From JAVVFH01 sp032250585 (lineage in GTDB: Bacteria; Pseudomonadota; Gammaproteobacteria; Xanthomonadales; SZUA-36): a DNA stretch of 10,868 bases. The stretch covers positions 1 to 10,868 of the forward strand of contig JAVVFH010000114.1 of the NCBI GenBank assembly GCA_032250585.1, read 5' to 3'. This document shows positions 1 through 7,131 of the stretch, piece by piece (position 1 is the stretch's first letter; the number at the start of each line of letters is the position of its first letter). Below the pieces are notes generated by a model. It was given only the letters and a program-made list of their open reading frames with translations, did no database searches and was not told the DNA's origin. A program made the translations under genes and the position numbers.

Positions 1-1645
1 GATCGGCGACGTGGGTCGAAGGGTGGTCCGGGCGGTCGGGCAGCGCCTGGCGTGCCTTGTAGCCGACGTCGAGGCCGGCCAGGTCGCCGACGGCCAGCGG
101 GCCCATGGCCATGCCAAAATTTTCCAGGGCGCGATCCACCTGTGCGGGCGTGGCGCCTTCCAGCAGCAGCATCTGCGCCTCGCGGAAATAGCCGCCCAGC
201 ATGCGGTTGCCGATGAAGCCGTAACACACCCGTGCGAGCACCGGCACCTTGCGGACCTTGCGTGCCAGTTTCATGACCGTGGCCAGCACGTCGTCCGCGG
301 TTTTCGCCCCGCGCACGACTTCCAGCAGTTTCATGATGTTCGCCGGGCTGAAAAAATGCATGCCCACCACGTCCTGAGGCCGGGAGGTAACCGCGGCGAT
401 CTCGTCGATGTCCTGGTAGGAGGTGTTCGAGGCGAGGATGGCGCCAGGCTTGCAGACCTCGTCCAGCTTGCGGAACACCTCGTACTTGATCTGCGGGTTC
501 TCGAAAACGGCCTCGATGACCAGGTCGGCATCGGCAAGGTCCGCGTAGGAGGTAGTGCCGCCGATCAGGCCCATGAATTGTTCGACCTGCTCGGCACTGA
601 AGCGGCCCTTGGCAGCGGAGCGTTCGTAGTTTTTACGCACAATGCCGATCCCGCGATCCAGCGCTGGCTGGTCGATTTCCAGCAGCGTGACGGGGATGCC
701 CGCATTGGCGAAACTCATCGCAATACCGCCGCCCATGGTGCCGGCGCCGACGATACCGACCGAACGCACCGGGCGCAGCGGCGTGTCGCGCGGAATGTCA
801 TCGATTTTGGATGCCTGGCGCTCGGCGAAAAACACATGCCGCAAGCCGGCCGATTCCGGCGAGTCCATCAGTTCCATGAAGCACTTGCGCTCGAGCTCGA
901 CGGCATCCGCGTAATCCATTTTGGTCGCCGCCTCGACGCAGTCGATGATGCGCTGCGGCGCCGGCAGCCCGCGGGTTTTACGGGCCACGGCATCGCGGGT
1001 CGAGGCGAAGAAATCCGTGGGCAGATGGTCGGACTTCACCGGCAGTTCAGAGCTGCGCCGGGGGCCGGCTCCGGCATCGATCAGTTCCTGTGCCCAGGAC
1101 AGCGCGGCGCTGCGCAGATCGCCGTCGGACAGGCGGTCGACCAGGCCGGCCTCCAGGGCCTGAGGCGCGCCGATCGGCTTGCCGCTGATCATCAGGTCCA
1201 GCGCCGCTTCGACGCCGATCAGGCGCGGCGCCCGCTGAGTGCCGCCGGCGCCGGGCAGCAGGCCAAGGGTCACTTCCGGCAAACCCAGCCTCGCGCCAGG
1301 ATCAGCGATGCGGTAATGACAGGCCATGGCGGTTTCCAGGCCACCACCGAGCGCGGTGCCGTGGATCGCCGCGATCGCCGGGATCTCGCTGGCCTCGATA
1401 TCGGCCACCACCTCCGGCAGCCAGGGGTCGGCCGGCTTCTTCCCGAACTCGCTGATATCGGCACCGGCGATGAACGTGCGCCCGGCGCAGATCAGCACAA
1501 TGGCGCCGGCGGAGCCGGCGTTCGCTTCTCGAAAAGCGTCCTGCAAACTTTTGCGAGCCAACGCTGAAAGCGCGTTGACCGGGGGATTGTCCAGCGTGAT
1601 GACGGCGACCTTGCCGTGTTGTTCGAGCGTAACCGGACCGGGCAT
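1..1645 (-). CDS. FadB/FadJ-type enoyl-CoA hydratase / 3-hydroxyacyl-CoA dehydrogenase (C-terminus cut by window edge)
   Basis: Bifunctional fatty-acid beta-oxidation enzyme: it hydrates trans-2-enoyl-CoA and then oxidises L-3-hydroxyacyl-CoA with NAD+, in the cytoplasm. The first 548 residues are visible. Residues 1-190 are a crotonase domain with the oxyanion-hole region GADISEF (61-67) and both catalytic glutamates, E104 in GGGLE and E124 in GLPEVTLGLLPGAGGTQR. A short linker follows. Residues 295-480 are the NAD-binding dehydrogenase domain with the Rossmann glycines G300-x-G302-xx-G305, the catalytic His430 in GMHFFSP and its partner Glu442 twelve residues later, then GFIGNRM (476-482), which starts the C-terminal dehydrogenase domain. 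Family members are about 700 residues, so roughly 150 are missing off the left edge. The ATG at 1645 is preceded by AAGGAGAT at good spacing. The gene lies 126 bases downstream of hemH on the same strand. FadJ and peroxisomal-type MFE subfamilies cannot be separated from this fragment, so no symbol is given. Confidence 0.93.
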   Translation of the reverse strand, partial: MPGPVTLEQHGKVAVITLDNPPVNALSALARKSLQDAFREANAGSAGAIVLICAGRTFIAGADISEFGKKPADPWLPEVVADIEASEIPAIAAIHGTALGGGLETAMACHYRIADPGARLGLPEVTLGLLPGAGGTQRAPRLIGVEAALDLMISGKPIGAPQALEAGLVDRLSDGDLRSAALSWAQELIDAGAGPRRSSELPVKSDHLPTDFFASTRDAVARKTRGLPAPQRIIDCVEAATKMDYADAVELERKCFMELMDSPESAGLRHVFFAERQASKIDDIPRDTPLRPVRSVGIVGAGTMGGGIAMSFANAGIPVTLLEIDQPALDRGIGIVRKNYERSAAKGRFSAEQVEQFMGLIGGTTSYADLADADLVIEAVFENPQIKYEVFRKLDEVCKPGAILASNTSYQDIDEIAAVTSRPQDVVGMHFFSPANIMKLLEVVRGAKTADDVLATVMKLARKVRKVPVLARVCYGFIGNRMLGGYFREAQMLLLEGATPAQVDRALENFGMAMGPLAVGDLAGLDVGYKARQALPDRPDHPSTHVAD

Positions 1646-1771
1646 CGGAATCTCCTTGGCAAAAAGAAGCAGTATGCCACGCTGTCACGGCGATGTTGAC
1701 CCGCCAGCAGAGGCTCGTGCGTCAGCGGCTGACTCAGATCAGTTGGATGCGGTCGATTGGCCTGCTGAATT

Positions 1772-2803
1772 TCATTCGCGGCCCGATTCACAACTCGATT
1801 CGCGGCCTGGCTCTGCGACCCCGGCGACCCCGGCCTCGACCAAGGCCTGCATCACGTCCACGTGGCCGTCGCTGTCGTTGAGCGCCGGAATGTATTCCAG
1901 TTTCTCGCCGCCCGCCTGTTCGAAGTACTCGCGGTTTTCCCTCGCGATTTCCTCGAGCGTTTCCAGGCAGTCCACGGCAAAGCCGGGGCAGACCACCTGT
2001 ACGTGCCGCACACCGGAGCGCGCCAGTTCTTTCAGCGTCATGTCGGTGTAGGGCTGCAGCCAGGGCTCCTTGCCGACACGGGACTGGAAGGTCAGCAGCC
2101 ACTCGTCTGCGGCCAGTCCCAGCGCGGCCGCAATGTCCTCGGCGCTCTGCCGGCACTGATCGGCGTAGGGGTCGCCCTGGCGCACGTAGCGCTGCGGTAT
2201 GCCGTGCAGTGAGAACACCAGGCGTTCCGGCTTGCCGTGCGTCTGCTGGAAAGTGCGGATCGACGCAGCGACCGCCTCGATCCACACCGGGTCCCGGTGA
2301 TACTGCTGAACCCTCAGGCTCTGCGGCTGCCAATCCAGTGCCTGCAGGGCGCCGTCCACCGCGTCGTAAATCGACGCAGTGGTGGTACCGGAAAACTGCG
2401 GATACAGCGGTATGACCACCAGGCGCCGCACGCCGGCTTTTTTCAGGTTCTCCAGCCCCAGCAGGATGGAAGGCACGCGGTAGCGCATGCCAATCTCTAC
2501 GCGAGCCACGGCGCCGAGCCGGACGGAAAGTTTTTCCGCCAGGCGCCGGGTCAGCACCAGCAGCGGCGACCCTTCCGGCCACCAGACCTGGCGATAGGCC
2601 GCCGCGGAGCGGCCCGCGCGCAATGGAATGATGACCAGGTTGAGCAGCGGCAGCCACAGGAAACGTGGCAGATCGACCACCCGCGGGTCCGACAGGAATT
2701 CGCGCAAGAAGCGGGCCACCGGTTTGCGTTCCGGTGAATCCGGCGTGCCCAGGTTGGCCAGCAGAACGCCCGTGTTCGGCGCATTGGATGGTGGCTCAGA
2801 CAT
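1772..2803 (-). CDS. hemH: Ferrochelatase
   Basis: Inserts Fe2+ into protoporphyrin IX to give protoheme, the last step of heme synthesis, at the cytoplasmic face of the inner membrane. The 343-residue product is the usual length. It opens with GVLLANLGTPDSPE (12-25). It carries PLYPQFSGTTTAS (132-144), the active-site His200 inside FSLHGIPQRYV, QSRVGKEPWLQPYT (240-253) and CPGFAVDCLETLEEI (272-286), whose Glu281 corresponds to the conserved acidic residue facing the porphyrin. The frame stays open upstream to an ATG at 2884, but the ATG at 2803 is chosen: the protein then begins just before the conserved family start, and AGGAGTT lies upstream at normal spacing. The last 13 residues are charged and unconserved. 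It is the first visible gene of a minus-strand pair with the beta-oxidation gene and is divergent from the IPTL-CTERM gene. No convincing promoter was found for it. Confidence 0.96.
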   Translation of the reverse strand: MSEPPSNAPNTGVLLANLGTPDSPERKPVARFLREFLSDPRVVDLPRFLWLPLLNLVIIPLRAGRSAAAYRQVWWPEGSPLLVLTRRLAEKLSVRLGAVARVEIGMRYRVPSILLGLENLKKAGVRRLVVIPLYPQFSGTTTASIYDAVDGALQALDWQPQSLRVQQYHRDPVWIEAVAASIRTFQQTHGKPERLVFSLHGIPQRYVRQGDPYADQCRQSAEDIAAALGLAADEWLLTFQSRVGKEPWLQPYTDMTLKELARSGVRHVQVVCPGFAVDCLETLEEIARENREYFEQAGGEKLEYIPALNDSDGHVDVMQALVEAGVAGVAEPGRESSCESGRE

Positions 2804-3087
2804 GCGAACTCCTGAAGAAGAATGTGGCACAAATACGACAGTGAAAGAAGCCACGTTTGAAACGATCAACCGGCCCGCAGACAACGGCCGCGTCGGGCCG
2901 CAGATAACCCCTTGCTTTGCGGACCATTAGTTCATAAGCGTAGCAACGGCATCTCTCAATGCCCAAGGGTTCTTTCTGTTGCGAATCCACGACACATCCG
3001 TCAATTGACTCACATCATGACACTAACACTTTGTTTTGGCTATTTTTTCTGCTAGCATTTCTGTCCCATCGTTTATCTGACGAGTCC
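2804..3087. other. Divergent intergenic region between hemH and the IPTL-CTERM gene
   Basis: This is a 284-base gap without a credible gene. The half nearest the plus-strand gene is clearly more AT-rich than its surroundings (for example 3021-3060) and holds the candidate promoter listed separately. Near hemH there is an imperfect inverted repeat, CGGCCCG (2871-2877) with CGGGCCG (2894-2900), around a 16-base loop that contains CGGCCG. It has no T-tract and is not terminator-like. Short frames here are not conserved-looking and have no supporting ribosome binding site. Confidence 0.6.
3031..3058 (+). promoter_or_regulatory. Candidate sigma-70 promoter of the IPTL-CTERM gene
   Basis: TTGTTT at 3031-3036 (-35) and TAGCAT at 3053-3058 (-10) are separated by 16 bases. 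The -10 is preceded by TGC, giving an extended -10. The segment is AT-rich in a GC-rich genome. The predicted start, near 3065, would leave a leader of about 22 bases before the ATG at 3088. This is inferred from sequence only. Confidence 0.4.
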
Positions 3088-4710
3088 ATGCGCTGCCTGA
3101 TGAAAGACCTGAGCAAAACACTGTTGCTGATGTTTTTGGCCGCGACTTCGGCGTCGATCGCCGCCGCGCCCACAGGGTACAGCATCAATTCCGACAGCGC
3201 TTCGGGAAATGCCGACAGCCTGTACCGCATCGACCTGGCCACCGGGGTGGAAACGCGCATCGGCACGGTCACATCGCTCGGCCAGACCCGGATCGATGTC
3301 GAGGGGCTGGCTTTTGCCCCCGACGGCACCCTGTATGGCGTCGACGATGCCTCGATGACCCTGTTTCCGATCAACCCCGACAACGGCGTGGCGCTCACCG
3401 CCAACGAAGTCGACCTGGGACCCGAACTGCCCCGGGGCGGCGGCAACGATTTCGGCATGACCTTCGCCTGCGACGGCAATCTTTACATCAGTTCCGTTAT
3501 CAAGCAGACGCTGTACCGACTGGCCCTCGACGGAACGCTCGAACGGATCGGCGACGCCGACGGCAAGCTCGGCGCCAACATCAGCGCCCTGGCGGCCTAC
3601 GGCTCACCCACCAGGTTGTACGGCCTCGGTAACGGCCTGACCGGCGAACTCACCGAAGACAGCCCCTACCTGCACGAAATCGATCTGAGCACCGGCGTGG
3701 CCACCCGCAAACCGAACAAGATCGGGCCCAACAATTATTCCGAGGGCGGTCTCGCATTCGATGACGCCGGCACGCTCTGGGCGATAACCGACCGGCGGCA
3801 ACTGGGCGCGCCGAGCCAGGTCATGAAACTGGATCTCACCACCGGCGAAGCTTCCGCGATCAAAGCGGTCAATGCCACGGGCGAGCAGGGTTTTGAAAGC
3901 CTCGCCATCAGTGTGCCGCGTGGCTGCGGCGCTTCCGACCCCGACGCACTGGCGCGTTTCAAGGTCCAGAAACAGTTCCTGGACGGCAACAACATCACGC
4001 CCGTGACCCTGAATATCGAGTGCAACAGCGGTCTGCCTTTGCGCCAATCCATCGTCGTGCAGCCAGACGAGGCGCCGCTTGGAGAATTCGAGGTCGAGTT
4101 CGTGGTGGACTCGTTCCGGGACGGCGAACTCGACTGCGAGATTTCCGAAGAGGTGCCCACCGGGTATACGCCTTCCTATCAGTGCTTTTCTGAAGGCGAG
4201 TGCAGCGATACCGCAGAGGCCTGCACGTTCAGCGCCGTGCAGGGCGGCCAGGAAAATCTCTGCCTGGTCCGCAATCACCCGGAGGCCGTAGAAATCACGG
4301 TCAGCAAGGAATGGGCGATTCTCGGCGAGCAAACGGCCATTGACGAAAGCGCCGTGATCGAACTGCATTGCGAAAACCTGTTCGACGGCGACGGTGAATT
4401 TCAGCAGGACGGCTCCATGCTCTGGCGATGGGATGTTTCCTCCGGAAACAGCAGCCATACGGCGACCGTCTATCCTCTTTTCGATGGCTCGACCCGCTGC
4501 CGCAGCGACGAGCAGGTCGCAAGCAGCGCAGTCGAATCGGCCAACGACTGCGCCAGCGCCAAAACCATCCTGCCGGGGCAGGGCACAGAACACTGCACGA
4601 TCATCAACTCCGTGTTTTTCGAGGGCATTCCGACGCTGGACCGCTTCGGGCTCGTGCTGATCGCCGGTGTGCTGCTGCTGACCGGGCTGTTCAGCATACG
4701 GCGGCTCTGA
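3088..4710 (+). CDS. Secreted propeller-like protein with duplicated four-Cys module and IPTL-CTERM sorting signal
   Basis: Predicted 540-residue envelope protein of unknown specific role. Residues 5-27 form a signal peptide (MKDLSK, a hydrophobic stretch, then SIAAA). Residues 44-278 contain recurring strands such as LYRIDLATG, GLAFAPDGTLYGVDD, FACDGNLYISS, HEIDLSTG and LAFDDAGTLWAITD, typical of a beta-propeller-like fold. Residues 290-398 and 399-509 are two related modules, each with four matching cysteines (C311/C428, C350/C471, C379/C488, C392/C503). The C-terminus has IPTLDRFG (514-521), a hydrophobic helix and a final RRL. That is the IPTL-CTERM architecture, known as a target of exosortase H, which should cleave it and transfer the protein to the cell surface; no exosortase is in the window. 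The start could be the ATG at 3088 or at 3100; neither has a strong Shine-Dalgarno. An upstream in-frame ATG at 2959 would put extra residues before the signal peptide and is rejected. Confidence 0.85.
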   Translation: MRCLMKDLSKTLLLMFLAATSASIAAAPTGYSINSDSASGNADSLYRIDLATGVETRIGTVTSLGQTRIDVEGLAFAPDGTLYGVDDASMTLFPINPDNGVALTANEVDLGPELPRGGGNDFGMTFACDGNLYISSVIKQTLYRLALDGTLERIGDADGKLGANISALAAYGSPTRLYGLGNGLTGELTEDSPYLHEIDLSTGVATRKPNKIGPNNYSEGGLAFDDAGTLWAITDRRQLGAPSQVMKLDLTTGEASAIKAVNATGEQGFESLAISVPRGCGASDPDALARFKVQKQFLDGNNITPVTLNIECNSGLPLRQSIVVQPDEAPLGEFEVEFVVDSFRDGELDCEISEEVPTGYTPSYQCFSEGECSDTAEACTFSAVQGGQENLCLVRNHPEAVEITVSKEWAILGEQTAIDESAVIELHCENLFDGDGEFQQDGSMLWRWDVSSGNSSHTATVYPLFDGSTRCRSDEQVASSAVESANDCASAKTILPGQGTEHCTIINSVFFEGIPTLDRFGLVLIAGVLLLTGLFSIRRL

Positions 4711-4801
4711 CCGCGGCCGCCCCACCACATACCCCCCTTGCAAGCCCGTTGCAAGCCGATTTCAGTTAAACTCACTCTAAGTTGAATTACGGAGCACGGT
4801 T

Positions 4802-5050
4802 ATGGGTATTGGTGGCATCAGCATGTGGCAGTTACTGATACTGCTGGTTATCGTTGTCCTGGTCTTCGGAACCAAGCGCCTGCGAAACATGGGTGGCGAC
4901 CTCGGAGCCGCCGTGAAGGGTTTCCGCAAAGGCATGGCAGACGACAAGGAAGATTCGGAAGAAACGCTGGAGCCCGACCAGATCACCGCCGGGGAAAACG
5001 CGCAAGCCAAGTCGGAAGAGCCGGCCAAAAGCAAAGAAACGTCCAGCTAG
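4802..5050 (+). CDS. tatA: Twin-arginine translocase subunit TatA
   Basis: Pore-forming subunit of the Tat system, which exports folded proteins carrying twin-arginine signal peptides across the inner membrane. The 82-residue product has the family layout: a short periplasmic N-terminus, one membrane helix (about residues 7-22), the hinge motif FGTKRL (22-27), an amphipathic helix GGDLGAAVKGFRKGM (31-45) and an acidic, disordered tail rich in Glu, Lys and Ser. GGAG at 4791-4794 lies seven bases before the ATG. It is the first gene of tatABC, with tatB starting 30 bases after its stop. FGTKRL and the lack of the GPERLP motif assign it to TatA rather than TatB. Confidence 0.96.
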   Translation: MGIGGISMWQLLILLVIVVLVFGTKRLRNMGGDLGAAVKGFRKGMADDKEDSEETLEPDQITAGENAQAKSEEPAKSKETSS

Positions 5051-5080
5051 TGGCCTGTTACAGGACACTAGACCCACTCC

Positions 5081-5437
5081 ATGTTTGATGTCGGCTTCGC
5101 GGAAATTCTCCTCCTCTCGCTTATCGGGCTGCTGGTGCTCGGCCCCGAGCGCCTGCCCAAGGTCGCGCGCACGCTCGGCGGACTGAGCCGCAAAGCGCGC
5201 GGCAGCTGGCTGAGCCTGAAGCGCTCGATCGAGGCGGAGTTGCGCGCCGAAGAGCTGAAGGAGCCGCTGAAACACTTCCAGAAGGACGTCAAGTCGACGG
5301 TCGACGAATTCCGCTCCGGCGTCAAATCCGTTACGGATCCCAAACCGGACGGGGCAAAGCCTGCCGCCGCCGCAAAATCGGACGAACCCGATAAAAAAAC
5401 CGCGGGGAATGGATCCGGAAGCGATGACGGAAGCTGA
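5081..5437 (+). CDS. tatB: Sec-independent translocase subunit TatB
   Basis: Works with TatC as the receptor for twin-arginine signal peptides at the inner membrane. The 118-residue protein starts MFDVGFAEILLLSLIGLLVLGPERLP in spirit, with the TatB hallmarks Glu8 in the membrane helix and GPERLP at 21-26. A long amphipathic helix follows (about 28-90), then a Pro/Ala/Lys/Asp-rich tail. It is shorter than E. coli TatB (171 residues), mainly in the variable tail. The ATG at 5081 has no good Shine-Dalgarno; the nearest purine run, AGGA at 5062-5065, is 15 bases away, so translation may depend on coupling with tatA. Its 3' end overlaps the start of tatC. Confidence 0.95.
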   Translation: MFDVGFAEILLLSLIGLLVLGPERLPKVARTLGGLSRKARGSWLSLKRSIEAELRAEELKEPLKHFQKDVKSTVDEFRSGVKSVTDPKPDGAKPAAAAKSDEPDKKTAGNGSGSDDGS

Positions 5438-6203
5438 TTCCAACGACCAGGAATTGAGTTTCCTGGAGCACCTGATCGAACTGCGCAGCCGCCTGCTCAA
5501 GGCCTCGCTGGCCGTGCTCGCCGTGCTGGTGGTGCTGCTGCCGTTTTCGCGCAAGCTGTACTCGACACTGGCCGCGCCCCTGACCTCGGTGCTGCCCGAG
5601 GGCAGCAGCATGATCGCCATCGACGTGGCCTCGCCGTTCCTCACGCCTTTTAAACTGGCGCTGTTGCTGTCGCTGATCCTTTCGATACCGGTCGTGCTCT
5701 ACCAGTTGTGGGCCTTCGTGGCGCCCGCTTTGTACCGCCAGGAAAAACGCCTGGCGCGCCCGCTGCTTTACTCGGCCGTAGTGCTGTTTTACCTGGGCTG
5801 CGCGTTTGCGTATTTCGTGGTATTTCCGCTGGTGTTCGGTTTTTTTACCCGAGTCGCGCCCGAGGGCGTCACGGTGATGACCGACATCAGCAAATACCTC
5901 GACTTCGTGATCACGTTGTTCCTGGCTTTTGGCATCACCTTCGAGGTGCCGATCGCCACCATCATCCTGATCGCGACCGGCGTCACGACGGTCGACAAAT
6001 TAAAGAAAATGCGTGCTTACGTCCTGGTCGGCGCCTTTGCCATGGGCATGCTGCTCACGCCTCCGGACATCATTTCGCAGACGCTGCTGGCTTTGCCGAT
6101 GTGGCTGTTGTTCGAATTCGGCCTGCTGATGTCGCGGATTCTGTTACCGCACCGCGTCGGGGCCGCGAAGGACGCGGCCGAAGAGGATCAGGCGACGAGT
6201 TGA
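5424..6203 (+). CDS. tatC: Twin-arginine translocase subunit TatC
   Basis: Core polytopic subunit of the Tat receptor, which binds the twin-arginine signal peptide. The 259 residues give six membrane helices. Near the N-terminus LEHLIELRSRL carries the signal-peptide-binding residues Glu19 and Arg21. DVASPFLTPFK (67-77), the helix-3/4 region AYFVVFPLVFGF, FEVP with Glu174, and LTPPD (211-215) are all conserved as in E. coli TatC. Two in-frame starts are possible: 5424 (chosen, with GGA 10 bases upstream) and 5409, which adds MDPEA. Both overlap tatB, by 14 or 29 bases, so translational coupling is expected. The 3' end overlaps the convergent membrane-protein gene by 16 bases. Confidence 0.96.
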   Translation: MTEADSNDQELSFLEHLIELRSRLLKASLAVLAVLVVLLPFSRKLYSTLAAPLTSVLPEGSSMIAIDVASPFLTPFKLALLLSLILSIPVVLYQLWAFVAPALYRQEKRLARPLLYSAVVLFYLGCAFAYFVVFPLVFGFFTRVAPEGVTVMTDISKYLDFVITLFLAFGITFEVPIATIILIATGVTTVDKLKKMRAYVLVGAFAMGMLLTPPDIISQTLLALPMWLLFEFGLLMSRILLPHRVGAAKDAAEEDQATS

Positions 6204-7039
6204 CCTTCATCCGGTTCGGTGGGCGGCGCCCCCGGCGGCGTCAGTTCGAAAATATCGCGAAAGGAACAATACTGGGTGCCGAACAGCAGCAGCTGAAAGG
6301 CCAGTAACAGCAGCATCACCAGCGCCATGACCAGCACGGACATCCCACCGGCGGAGGCCGACGCGGTAAACAAACTGCCCGCCAGGACGCCGACCAGCAT
6401 CAGAACTCCGGCCAATACCGCCGCCAGCGTCAGGAACGGTTTCCAGTTCAGCAGCAAGGCCTTCAGACCGTCCACCAGGGCCGGCACGAGCTTGCGGTTC
6501 TGGAACCAGATCAGCGGCACCGTGAAATAGCTCAGGGTTCCGCTGATGGCAATGCCGGCGAGGAAAGCGATCGCCATTCTGCCCACCGACTCCTGGTCGA
6601 GTTCGGCCAGCGCGTCCATGTCACCCTGCTCGATGCGCGCCATCAACTCCGGATCGAACAGCCTCTCGCTACCGGACAAAAGCAGCGACATCACCAACAC
6701 GCCGATAAGGAACATCAGCGCGCCCATCGCGAACAGGCGGCTGCTGTGCGCCCCGGACAGCAAAGGCCGGAACAGCAAGGCCACCGCCGGACGCCCGCCC
6801 TGGGCGATCACGTGGAAAGCCTCGAGAATACCCGCCGACAGTGCCGGCACCGCCAGGATCACCAGCAAGCCGAGCAGCGGTATCTGCGTCAGACCCAGAA
6901 TGACCTGCATCAGCACCGCAATGAACAGCAGCCGGGAAACCTGCAAGCGCATCAATTGCAGACTCTGCAGCAGCCAGCCGATGCCATGGCCGGCCGGCAC
7001 GCGTTTGATTTCGTTGGGCGACTTGGGCGGCATGTCCAT
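6188..7039 (-). CDS. Six-helix inner-membrane protein, BPSS1780-like
   Basis: Integral membrane protein of unknown function, 283 residues. It begins with a short polar segment and RVPAGHGIGWLLQSLQL (13-29), resembling the N-terminal signature of the BPSS1780 family of proteobacterial membrane proteins. Hydrophobic helices lie at about 36-50, 54-73, 102-122, 154-178, 200-224 and 231-254, with an acidic loop (125-150) between helices 3 and 4. It ends with YCSFRDIFEL (257-266) and a Pro/Glu-rich tail. The ATG at 7039 is chosen because it just precedes the conserved region; AGGAAG lies upstream but 13 bases away, so support is weak. The ATG at 7033 is the alternative, and the longer open frame up to 7162 would run through the divergent rhomboid promoter and start. 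The family assignment is from remembered pattern; that it is a real polytopic membrane protein is much safer. Confidence 0.8.
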   Translation of the reverse strand: MDMPPKSPNEIKRVPAGHGIGWLLQSLQLMRLQVSRLLFIAVLMQVILGLTQIPLLGLLVILAVPALSAGILEAFHVIAQGGRPAVALLFRPLLSGAHSSRLFAMGALMFLIGVLVMSLLLSGSERLFDPELMARIEQGDMDALAELDQESVGRMAIAFLAGIAISGTLSYFTVPLIWFQNRKLVPALVDGLKALLLNWKPFLTLAAVLAGVLMLVGVLAGSLFTASASAGGMSVLVMALVMLLLLAFQLLLFGTQYCSFRDIFELTPPGAPPTEPDEGQLVA

Positions 7040-7131
7040 GAGTCGGATCGGGCTTCCTCGGTTGGCAGCTGGGATGGGTGTTCGGCTTGCGGCTATTGTA
7101 ATATGATCCCGAAGCAAAGGAGTCCCCCATT

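Noticed and set aside
11..1567. Long plus-strand open frame (518 codons) antisense to the beta-oxidation gene
   Set aside because: The product is His/Ala/Gly/Arg-rich with no family features, while the minus strand here encodes an intact crotonase-dehydrogenase with all catalytic residues. It is a by-product of GC-rich codon use.
2822..2860. 12-codon plus-strand open frame (starting MWHKYD) upstream of the IPTL-CTERM gene, as a leader peptide
   Set aside because: No run of a regulatory amino acid, no attenuator structure, and more than 200 bases from the next gene; probably chance.
3037..3053. Sigma-54-like site TGG...TGCT upstream of the IPTL-CTERM gene, of interest because some exosortase substrates are sigma-54 controlled
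   Set aside because: GG and GC are separated by 11 bases, not the required 10, and the flanking consensus is poor. A sigma-70 extended -10 promoter explains the same bases better.
3604..4743. Minus-strand open frame (379 codons) opposite the IPTL-CTERM gene
   Set aside because: No recognisable motifs; the plus strand carries a signal peptide, repeats and an IPTL-CTERM tail in frame.
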